64,000 bases of DNA from positions 2,238,181-2,302,180 of the forward strand of contig NZ_KQ976354.1 in the NCBI RefSeq assembly GCF_000346485.2, in the 5' to 3' direction. Below the pieces are notes generated by a model. That model ran no database searches and was not told where the DNA came from. It saw only the letters and a list, made by a program, of their open reading frames with translations. Within the stretch, counting starts at the first letter, position 1. Each line of letters starts with the position of its first letter. Shown one piece after another: positions 43,144 through 50,497 of the stretch. Source of the DNA: Scytonema hofmannii PCC 7110 (GTDB lineage: Bacteria; Cyanobacteriota; Cyanobacteriia; Cyanobacteriales; Nostocaceae). The translations under genes and the position numbers were made by a program.

Positions 43144-44958
43144 TCACTCCATTAAGATAATTCGCAAGGGATCTAAACGGACGTACCAAGGCATTGGTCG
43201 ATCTTTCAAAACTGCCCATTTCTCCTTAAACACCTCTGCTTGCAAGTGGTAATCAGACTGACTCTTGGGTTCACCGTTCAGCTTGAGAAACAATGTCATT
43301 CGGTGTGGAGTTTCACTCGTTCTTGCTAGCCAGCAAGGAAAGGTATTTTCTTGAGTTGGATCGTTACTGAGACTGAGATGATGGGCGCGAATTCCAATAT
43401 CAGATAAAAATTCTGGAACGGGTTCAACAACGTTAAGGGTACAACCCCACTCTACGGCTTCGACTTGATGCGATGTTAAAGCAACTGCACGAGAAAAGTT
43501 TTTACATCCTGTCAACTGAGCAACGCTAGTCGTGGCGGGGTGCTCAAAAATATCGTGTCTCGTTCCGGAATGAGCGACTTGTCCTTTATCTAAAACTAGC
43601 AAATTGGGACAAACTCGATAAGCCTCTTCCATATTATGAGTGACAAACAGAGTTGTTCCTTCGTAAGATGCTAATGTCTCCACCATTTGCTGTTCTAGTT
43701 GACTTCGCAGGTGAGTGTCTAGTGCAGAAAATGGCTCATCAAGTAACAGTGCTTCTGGGTGACTTGCTAAAGCCCTCGCCAAGGCTACTCTTTGCTGCTG
43801 TCCACCTGAGAGTTGATGGGGATAGCGATCGCCCAATCCTTCTAAATGAACGGTTATCAATTGGGCTTCCACTTGTTGTCGAATAGCTGTTGCAGACAAT
43901 CCTTTTGGTAAGCCAAAGGCAATATTTTGCGCTACTGTCATGTGGGGGAAGAGAGCGTAATTTTGCACGACAAAACCAACTTTGCGATCGCGTGGTGGCA
44001 GATCGATCCCCTGTTGAGAGTCAAATAACACCCGCCCATTAAGAACAATGCGACCCGATGTTGGAGTTTCTATCCCAGCGATACAACGTAGAATCATGCT
44101 TTTGCCAGCCCCAGATCCTCCCAACAATCCCAATGGTTGGTCATCAGCACTCAAAAAGACGTTTAAATTGAAGCCAGGGAGACGCTTCTCAATGTCAACA
44201 AATAAGCCAGAGTTTGGGGAGAAGTTTTTCTCTTTGTCCCCCTGCTCCCTGCTCCCTGCTCCCTGCTCTCTCCTTCCTGCTCCCTGTCCTTTTCTCTTCC
44301 CCTGGTTTTCCTGCCAAAAGTTAGTTGCAATAATTCCAGATAGAGAGATCGTTATGATGGCAATTGACCAAAACCAAGCTTCGCCGATAGCTCCACCCTC
44401 AACGGCAAAATAAATTGCCATTGGGATAGTCTGAGTTTGCCCTGGAATATTCCCTGCTAACATCAAGGTTGCACCGAATTCACCCAAAGCACGAGCGAAA
44501 GCCAAAGTTGTTGCAGCCAAAACCCCCGGTAGCGCTAGAGGTAAACTGATGCGCCAAAATATTGTGGAGTCTTTTACACCAAGAGTTCGAGCAACCCGCA
44601 AAAGATTACTATCTATTTGCTCAAAAGCTCCTAATGCTGTTCTATACATCAATGGAAAAGACACCACTGTTGCTGCGATCGCCGCACCATACCAAGTGAA
44701 GACAACACTGAAGTTCAAAGGCTCCATGAGTTTTCCCAACGGGCCATTTTTACCAAACAATAGGAGTAGCAAAAAGCCAACAACTGTGGGAGGTAAAATC
44801 AGAGGAGAAACAAAAATGCCCTCAATTAAAGACTTCCCTTTCCCTCGATATCCCAGCATCCAATAGGCAGCAGCAATACCAAGAAAAAAGGTAATCAATG
44901 TTGCAAGTAAGGAGGTTTTGAGGGATATCCACAAAGGAGAGAGATCGTAGGGCATCAT
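43144..44958 (-). CDS. modBC: ModBC fusion: molybdate permease plus ATPase
   Basis: A 604-residue fusion of the molybdate ABC permease and ATPase, a known arrangement in cyanobacteria. Residues 1-215 are ModB with about five membrane helices and the EAA-like loop (RVARTLGVKDSTIFWRISLPLALPG). Residues about 216-250 are a linker (GKRKGQGAGRREQGAGSREQ) encoded by a tandem repeat. ModC follows: Walker A GGSGAGKS, LSGGQQQR, LLLDEPFSALD and LFVTHNMEEA. After it comes a TOBE/MOP-like molybdate-binding end. It imports molybdate for nitrogenase and nitrate reductase. The binding protein modA is 75 bp upstream on the same strand. Confidence 0.88.
   Translation of the reverse strand: MMPYDLSPLWISLKTSLLATLITFFLGIAAAYWMLGYRGKGKSLIEGIFVSPLILPPTVVGFLLLLLFGKNGPLGKLMEPLNFSVVFTWYGAAIAATVVSFPLMYRTALGAFEQIDSNLLRVARTLGVKDSTIFWRISLPLALPGVLAATTLAFARALGEFGATLMLAGNIPGQTQTIPMAIYFAVEGGAIGEAWFWSIAIITISLSGIIATNFWQENQGKRKGQGAGRREQGAGSREQGDKEKNFSPNSGLFVDIEKRLPGFNLNVFLSADDQPLGLLGGSGAGKSMILRCIAGIETPTSGRIVLNGRVLFDSQQGIDLPPRDRKVGFVVQNYALFPHMTVAQNIAFGLPKGLSATAIRQQVEAQLITVHLEGLGDRYPHQLSGGQQQRVALARALASHPEALLLDEPFSALDTHLRSQLEQQMVETLASYEGTTLFVTHNMEEAYRVCPNLLVLDKGQVAHSGTRHDIFEHPATTSVAQLTGCKNFSRAVALTSHQVEAVEWGCTLNVVEPVPEFLSDIGIRAHHLSLSNDPTQENTFPCWLARTSETPHRMTLFLKLNGEPKSQSDYHLQAEVFKEKWAVLKDRPMPWYVRLDPLRIILME
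44240..44290. repeat. heptamer repeat encoding the ModB-ModC linker
   Basis: About seven copies of CTGCTCC/CTGCTCT lie in frame inside modBC and encode the GREQGAG-type linker. A 7-bp unit rotates through all three frames, giving a repeating 7-residue pattern without a stop on this strand. Confidence 0.8.
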
Positions 44959-45032
44959 GGGTGTTTGTAGTTAAAAAACTCTTATACCATTTTGGATTTT
45001 AGATGCGTGGATTTTGGATTGAGTAAGCCTTA

Positions 45033-45827
45033 TTACGGTATGATAAATCCATACTTTTGCAAGACTTCCTTAGCAGGTTGGCTGGATAAGAACTTAACAA
45101 ACTCTCCAGCAGCCTGAGGATTTTTACTGCTCTTAAGGACTGCCATGGGGTAAACGATAGGAGAGTGGCTATTCTCAGCAGCTGTGGCAACAACTTTCAC
45201 ATTTTTAGAGATTTTGGCGTCAGTAGCGTAAACCAAACCCGCATCAGCATTACCACTTTCTACAGACGCCAATACTTGACGCACATTGTTTGCGTAAACT
45301 AACTTGGGTTTGACTTTATCAAAAACGCCCAATTTTTGCAGAACTTGCTCGCCATACTGCCCAGCAGGAACACTTCTGGGTTCGCCGATCGCAATTTTTT
45401 TAACCTTTGCGTCAGTCAAAGCATTGAAGTTAGTAACCCCAGTAGACTTGTCAGGGACAACCAAAACTAGACTGTTGTTTGCCAAGTTAGCGCGAGTCCC
45501 AGAAAGTAATAACCCCTTTTGCTCCAGAGCATCCATCTGTTTTTGTGCAGCAGAGATAAAGATATCCGCAGGTGCGCCTTGCTCAATCTGTTGTTGCAAA
45601 GCACCAGAAGCACCAAAGTTATAACTAATCTTGACGTTCGGTTTATCTTTTTGGTGCAGGGTGTTAATTTCCCCCATAACATCTTTAAGGCTAGCAGCCG
45701 CAGAAACGAGGAGTTGGGAGTTAGACTGTGCTCTGACAGGAGATGCATCGAACAATCGCAAGCCAAGCGCCAAGAGTAGGCTAGCAATAGCTATGCTGAG
45801 GAAGGCAAAAAGTTGTCTTCTTTTCAT
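45033..45827 (-). CDS. modA: molybdate-binding protein ModA
   Basis: Periplasmic molybdate-binding protein that feeds ModBC. I take the ATG at 45827 (MKRRQLFAFLSIAIASLLLAL), giving 264 residues; the frame opens at 45908 but the first 27 residues lack signal-peptide character. The signal peptide ends near SPVRAQS. The mature protein starts LLVSAAASLKDVMGEI, with the ligand-binding Ser/Ala loop, and continues YNFGASGALQQQIEQGAPADIFIS, NSLVLVVP and ANNVRQVLASVESGNADAGLVYATDA, all diagnostic of ModA. It is 75 bp upstream of modBC and co-transcribed. Confidence 0.9.
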   Translation of the reverse strand: MKRRQLFAFLSIAIASLLLALGLRLFDASPVRAQSNSQLLVSAAASLKDVMGEINTLHQKDKPNVKISYNFGASGALQQQIEQGAPADIFISAAQKQMDALEQKGLLLSGTRANLANNSLVLVVPDKSTGVTNFNALTDAKVKKIAIGEPRSVPAGQYGEQVLQKLGVFDKVKPKLVYANNVRQVLASVESGNADAGLVYATDAKISKNVKVVATAAENSHSPIVYPMAVLKSSKNPQAAGEFVKFLSSQPAKEVLQKYGFIIP

Positions 45828-46033
45828 AAAGAACTGGTATGACAGAGATTCACTGCTAAGAGATTGCGGTTGGTAGTATCCTACCAAGATAATCTCCCAG
45901 ATTGCCAATAATATTGGTATAATTTTGGTAATTATGTAGCTTATAATACAAATTTACTAATTTTAGACAAGATTTTCCGTATTTCTTGATATACAGCAAT
46001 TTTCAAGTTAATAAACTACCAAGACTACTCCGA

Positions 46034-46129
46034 TAAGGGACTTCCAAGAAATAAATTATCCATCTTGTGGGATGGGCGTCCTCGCCCGTCCTATGCTAGT
46101 GGCGGGCGGGGACGCCCGCACCACAAGAA
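46034..46129. repeat. palindromic dispersed repeat, copy B (right end lost)
   Basis: TAAGGGACTTCCAAGAAATAA and the GGGCGTCCTCGCCCG core match copy A. After CACCACAAG the homology stops and the group II intron region begins, so the right end has been replaced. The sequence before it (CAGCAATTTTCAAGTTAATAA) also precedes copy C at about 61210. Confidence 0.75.
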
Positions 46130-46867
46130 ATTTGGTAGTAGCTCGTCGCAGTCAGGGTAGAACTGAAAGATTACCTAAACACCTTGATTCTTACTTCAAT
46201 TCGCCGGAGGACAAATTGAAGTCGGGAGCTTGGAAGAAGGTAGCTAGGAAAATCGCGCGACGTGAAAAGTCGCTGGAGGAGGTGATAAACCAATTGGACT
46301 GGGAAGCCGTCTTCCCTCTGATATCCAATCATCAGGTTCTCACGTAAAAGGGTCACGCACCCCGGTCACGATGGCAGTAAGCAATGAACCCATTGGAATG
46401 CAGACCACGAAAGCCCCAAGATGGTAAACTCCATCAGCCGAGGTCACGGTTAAAGAAGTAAGGGCAAGGGAAAGATGTAATCGGGTTAGCAATAGCAAAC
46501 CGTAACCGCTTCGTAATTAGCTGACGGGTGAAAACAGCATAAGCTGTACTAGACCTGACACACCCGAACCAAAAGGTAAGGAGGGCGGATCATCAAATGT
46601 ATTTTGTTGATGATCGATTGGACACAGACCCTCTCGGAGTATTAACGGAACCCGAAACATCGCAAGTCCAACCAGCGAAACACGGTAAGCCCCACTTGGT
46701 CTTACGGCGAACAATTGCCTAAGTAGCCCAACCGTAAGGAAGGAAGAATCCCAAAGGGGGTAAAGGAGGATGTGAACAAGCAAATGCATTGTTGTAATGA
46801 CAGTGATAGGGGTTTTTACCCTATACCGAAAGGTAGCTGACTTCCATCTGGTCTTGAACGGAAATGA
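46130..46867 (+). other. group II intron 5' structural region and unknown left flank
   Basis: No protein family is clear. The part from about 46350 to 46860 is rich in short GC-rich helices and GAAA-type loops, as expected for intron domains I-III, but I cannot place the 5' splice site; a canonical GTGCG start is not visible. The frame at 46072-46347 begins inside the palindromic repeat and ends near the intron, and could be a relic (LPKHLDSYFNSPEDKLKSG). Confidence 0.45.
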
Positions 46868-48652
46868 ATGAATCAAAGAAACCGTAAAGAAACTATGAAA
46901 GATAGGGTCAGTTGCAAGACTGAAATCGGAGTAGAATCGCTCGTTTGGGGTGACATCAAATGGAAACCCCACATGAAACGAGTTAAGAATCTGAGAAGAA
47001 GGATTTTCCGTGCCACCCAGTCAGGCGAATGGCGTAAAGTCAGGAGTCTAATGAAGCTAATGTTAAGGAGCTTTTCCAATCTACTTGTTGCGATCCGAAG
47101 GGTAACACAACTAAATCAGGGAAAGAAAACAGCGGGTGTTGACGGTTTTGTTGCCCTAAAACCAAGCCAAAGAATAGAAATAATTCAAATGGTGAGGGAC
47201 TTTAAGCCAAAGGATATCCTACCCACCAAACGGGTGTATATCCCCAAAGCAAGCGGCAAGTTAAGACCGCTCGGCATCCCCTCCATAGTGGACCGGGTGA
47301 AACAGGCAATAATCCTCAATGCATGGGAACCATACTTTGAAACTTTCTTTGAGGAGCATAGTTATGGCTTCCGACCTGGAAGAAGCACACACGATGCAAT
47401 AGAACAAGTATTCAACAGAGTTGCTACTGGCAACGGCACATGGATACTTGATGCTGACATACGAGGTGCTTTCGACAACATAAGCCACGATTTCATCACA
47501 GAAAGAGTGAAAATGTTACCAGGAAACGAGTACGCCCAAGGGTGGTTAAAGGCAGGATATGTAGAGCAGGAAATCACCAAAGTAACCGATAAGGGAACAC
47601 CCCAAGGCGGCATAATCTCACCTCTCCTAGCAAACATCGCGCTTGATGGGATAGGTGTATACCTGAAAAACTTAACAATCAGGAAGAAATACCGCAATGG
47701 ATACAACAGAAGCGGAACACCTTCTTACAGGTACGACGCAATCAGCCCTTTTGGATTCATAAGGTACGCAGACGATTTCCTGATTACCGCCCCTAGCTTT
47801 GAAATGATAGAGGCAGTCCTACCTCACATTGAATTACTGCTTCAAATTAGAGGGTTAGAACTTAATCCTGATAAAACAAAGCTCGTCCACATAGACGCTG
47901 GCTTTAACTATTTAGGATTCAACGTCAGGCACTATAATGGCACTACCATTATTAAACCTGAAAAAGAAAAAGTTCTTACCAAAATCAGGGAAATCAAAAA
48001 ATGGTTGAGAAAAAACCAAAATGCATCTCCTGAAGCAGTAATTAACTACCTAAACCCAATTATTAGAGGATTTGCCAACTACTACAGAACGGTCTGCTCC
48101 AAAGAAGCTTTATACTACTTTGACAGCGAATTATGGAGAGCCTTGTATAAATGGGGGAAAAGGCGACATCCCAATAAAGGCAAAAAGTGGATTGCCAAGA
48201 AATATTTTAATGTTCAAGGTAAAAACGCCCAAGCAAATAAATGGGACTTCATCTCCACAATCAAAAACCGCAAAGGAAAGTCGGAAATTATCACCCTTGT
48301 CAAAGCAGGTTCAACACCCATAATCCGCCACATTAAAGTAGCAGGCACTAACTCCCCAGATGACCCCAATCTACGCAAATACTGGACAGATAGAGCCAAG
48401 AAAATGGGTAAAACCCGATTCGCAAAAGGAAGTTTGTACCACCTAGTAGCGGAAAAACAAAAGCATACATGCCCAGAATGCGGAGAATCTATACACAACG
48501 GGGAACCATTGCATCTACACCACACCATACCAATACGCCTTGGTGGAGAGGATAAGCCAAACAACCTAGTATGGTTACACTCAGCCTGCCATAGGAACAC
48601 CCATAGCAAGAAGTCAGGAAAGGAAGAACCCTCAGACCACGCACACAACTAG
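46868..48652 (+). CDS. group II intron-encoded reverse transcriptase/maturase with HNH endonuclease
   Basis: A 594-residue intron-encoded protein. The reverse transcriptase core (residues about 75-320) has KKTAGVDG, LRPLGIPSIVDRVKQ, SYGFRPGRSTHDAI, LDADIRGAFDNI and the catalytic FIRYADDFLI (YADD intact). The maturase X domain follows (PIIRGFANYYRTVCS). At the C-terminus an HNH nuclease domain is intact: CPECGESIHNGEPLHLHHTIPIRLGG, then NLVWLHSACHRNTH. All catalytic motifs are present, so the element may still be mobile. The start Met is chosen from the frame; a second Met lies 9 residues in. Confidence 0.9.
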   Translation: MNQRNRKETMKDRVSCKTEIGVESLVWGDIKWKPHMKRVKNLRRRIFRATQSGEWRKVRSLMKLMLRSFSNLLVAIRRVTQLNQGKKTAGVDGFVALKPSQRIEIIQMVRDFKPKDILPTKRVYIPKASGKLRPLGIPSIVDRVKQAIILNAWEPYFETFFEEHSYGFRPGRSTHDAIEQVFNRVATGNGTWILDADIRGAFDNISHDFITERVKMLPGNEYAQGWLKAGYVEQEITKVTDKGTPQGGIISPLLANIALDGIGVYLKNLTIRKKYRNGYNRSGTPSYRYDAISPFGFIRYADDFLITAPSFEMIEAVLPHIELLLQIRGLELNPDKTKLVHIDAGFNYLGFNVRHYNGTTIIKPEKEKVLTKIREIKKWLRKNQNASPEAVINYLNPIIRGFANYYRTVCSKEALYYFDSELWRALYKWGKRRHPNKGKKWIAKKYFNVQGKNAQANKWDFISTIKNRKGKSEIITLVKAGSTPIIRHIKVAGTNSPDDPNLRKYWTDRAKKMGKTRFAKGSLYHLVAEKQKHTCPECGESIHNGEPLHLHHTIPIRLGGEDKPNNLVWLHSACHRNTHSKKSGKEEPSDHAHN

Positions 48653-48668
48653 GTGGCTATCGAGGCTT

Positions 48669-48743
48669 GAGCCGTATGATTGGTAACAGTCAAGTCCGGT
48701 TCTTAGGGGAGTGCGGGGTGGCAACACCCCAATCTTACCCGAC
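48669..48743 (+). ncRNA. group II intron domains V and VI, 3' end
   Basis: Positions 48669-48702 form a 34-nt domain V: GAGCCG pairs with CGGTTC, and TGATTG pairs with CAGTCA around a GTAA tetraloop. The following GGGGTG-GCAA-CACCCC hairpin, with unpaired A residues on its 3' side, is domain VI. The likely 3' splice site is after CTTACCCGAC at about 48743. Confidence 0.75.
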
Positions 48744-48997
48744 AACATCTGTGGCGGTTTTAATCGTCACAAATGGTATTTTCTTGGTATCAAACAGGCA
48801 AGAACTAACGGTTCTTTGTACAGCAAGCTAAGGAGCCAGCGCCGTGCGGGGGTTCCCCCCGTTGAGGCGACTGGCGTGCAAACAAAAGCTCCTTGTGGGC
48901 GTGATACTGTACAGGTCTTAGTGACCCCTCATATCCGCGAAAAAACCCCGCGCTATGGGTTCTCTTAAGCCTTAAGGGCGTAAATCCTTAAGTTTGC
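48744..48997. other. right flank of the intron, repeat-rich
   Basis: A frame reads RRAGVPPVEATGVQTKAPCG and continues to a stop at 48968, but its middle (GTGCGGGGGTTCCCCCCGTTGAGGCGACTGGCG) is a common cyanobacterial GC repeat. I cannot identify it as a gene. It may be the 3' exon of a broken gene. Confidence 0.4.
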
Positions 48998-49192
48998 CTA
49001 AGTTTTGAGTAGCGCGATTAAAACTTCACTTGGAACAATTGAAAAAAACAAGCTTGAACACAACCAAAAGATAGCGATTAAGAGAGCGAGCAACTGCAAG
49101 ATTTGATGTAAAACTTTGGCACTTACAAACAGAAAAATCATTGCAAGTCCAAGAGAAACTAATGAAGAAATAAGCATAATTGAAGAAAGCAT
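48998..49192 (-). CDS. small two-helix membrane protein, 64 aa
   Basis: From the ATG at 49192 the protein reads MLSSIMLISSLVSLGLAMIF and has two hydrophobic helices (about 4-28 and 32-54). The frame can be extended to 49246 through a GTG inside the heptamer repeat, giving MTSDQLVFNL, but that start is unlikely. I do not recognise the family. It is 66 bp downstream of the NifX-like gene on the same strand. Confidence 0.4.
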   Translation of the reverse strand: MLSSIMLISSLVSLGLAMIFLFVSAKVLHQILQLLALLIAIFWLCSSLFFSIVPSEVLIALLKT

Positions 49193-49232
49193 AAAGGATA
49201 AATTTTTTTTATCCTTTAAATTGAATACAAGC

Positions 49233-49281
49233 TGGTCACTGGTCACTGGTCACTGGTCACTGGTCACTGGTCACTGGTCAC
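49233..49281. repeat. perfect 7 x 7-bp tandem repeat at the end of the NifX-like gene
   Basis: Seven perfect TGGTCAC units. On the minus strand the NifX-like gene ends inside the array with VTSDQ and a TGA, exactly the same end as rpaA at 7268-7316. Confidence 0.9.
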
Positions 49282-49764
49282 TTTTCCCTGTAAAGCTTTA
49301 CGCAACCAAGGAGGAGGATTTCCTTTGAGAGCCTCCACCAACCTATTCAAAATATAAACAATATTTTCTTCATCCGATCGCGGTTTAACTGGCATCATAC
49401 CGTTTTTGATTAACTTAGCAGCAGCTGTACCACCAATTGAGGCGACATAAACAATGATACAATCAGCTAACACTTCTAGTTTGCGTGCCACTTTATCATC
49501 ACTTTCACCATCTTTATCTTTTTTCGAGCTACCTTCAGCTTCTTTGGAACCATCTTGACCTTTTTTGCAGTCACTTTTACCATGTTTGCAACCACCTTCA
49601 CTGGTTTCAGAAACTTTTTCAGCTTTTTTAGATGGCGTTTCAAAGAGAAGCGTTTCGACAAACTTGTATCCAGTTTCTGAGACTTCATAAACATCAACCT
49701 CTTGCGCCGAACCAAAATGAGCGTTGACATTAACTCTGTCAGTTGTCATGAAGGCAATCTTCAT
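49264..49764 (-). CDS. NifX/NifB-C-terminal family protein with charged insertion
   Basis: A 166-residue member of the dinitrogenase iron-molybdenum cofactor biosynthesis family (NifX/NafY/NifB C-terminal domain). It starts MKIAFMTTDRVNVNAHFGSAQEVDVYEVS, the cofactor-binding strand with the conserved His in AHFG, and continues ADCIIVYVASIGGTAAAKLIKNGMMPV and the Pro-Arg end. Between them (about residues 48-90) is an inserted low-complexity Lys/Ser/Asp/Glu stretch with two Cys (GGCKHGKSDCKKG). It probably binds a metal cluster or its precursor. The C-terminal VTSDQ is encoded by a heptamer array. No other nif gene is present in the window. Confidence 0.8.
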   Translation of the reverse strand: MKIAFMTTDRVNVNAHFGSAQEVDVYEVSETGYKFVETLLFETPSKKAEKVSETSEGGCKHGKSDCKKGQDGSKEAEGSSKKDKDGESDDKVARKLEVLADCIIVYVASIGGTAAAKLIKNGMMPVKPRSDEENIVYILNRLVEALKGNPPPWLRKALQGKVTSDQ

Positions 49765-50248
49765 TTTCTTTTCCTTGATAAGTAATGGTTAGTGGTTAGT
49801 GGTTAGTGGCTAGTGGTTAGTGGCAACACAACTTACTATTCACTACTAACTGTTTCCGCCATTATTTACAGTGATATGATATACGCTTGCCACTAAGATA
49901 AAAGTGAGCATCTAACATTGCAGTGACCAGTGACCAGTGACCAGTGACCGATGCTTTGGCGCTAGATTTTTACGTTTCATTACACAGATTTATTTTTTCT
50001 TCCCCACTCCCTACTCCCTACTCCCCACTCCCCATTGTCTTGTTCAGAGAGAGTACATTTGGCAATAGTTGATTTAACGGATTTTTTTAACTATCTGCAG
50101 AGGTAATCTCTAAAATTTTCCGCGTTTGCCCGCAGGACAATCGTATGTATATTTTGTAAGGTTTAACTAAGGAACGGTAATAAGCATATTTTATACCAGA
50201 TGTTCAATACTGAGCCTGCTATTGTGTTGTATTATTTTCTTTGTATAT
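49765..50248. other. spacer rich in heptamer repeats
   Basis: It holds three heptamer arrays: TTAGTGG type at about 49786-49824, GTGACCA type at 49921-49949 and CCCTACT/CCCCACT type at 50001-50034. No gene is visible. The part 50040-50230 is AT-rich and may hold the promoter of the short gene at 50249. Confidence 0.6.
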
Positions 50249-50428
50249 ATGACTTCAGACAATAACAATCTTCAATTTCCCTTGTGGCAGTATCTCAATC
50301 AACCCGTGATGAACCCCAAAGTTAAACTGGTGTTAGATCCCCGACGCTTTGTACGTCATTACAGAGTTGAGCTTTTGGAACGGTGTTTCGCTAAAGAATG
50401 TGACGCCAAAGGTCCGCAACAGACCTAG
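50249..50428 (+). CDS. short hypothetical protein, 59 aa
   Basis: From the ATG at 50249 the protein reads MTSDNNNLQFPLWQYLNQPV and then KVKLVLDPRRFVRHYRVELLERCFAKECDAKG. The frame opens at 50222, but the preceding nine residues are hydrophobic and lack a ribosome-binding site. The sequence is basic, has no membrane helix and looks like protein rather than repeat. Family unknown to me. Confidence 0.4.
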   Translation: MTSDNNNLQFPLWQYLNQPVMNPKVKLVLDPRRFVRHYRVELLERCFAKECDAKGPQQT

Positions 50429-50497
50429 ATAAGTAGTTATATAAACTGCGTATATGAGAACGGATGAAAATGGGCATTGGTCATGACGGACATGATA

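Noticed and set aside
46072-46347. Frame of 91 residues before the intron
   Set aside because: It begins inside the palindromic repeat and no family is recognisable. The later half may be a relic or exon, but I cannot support a gene.
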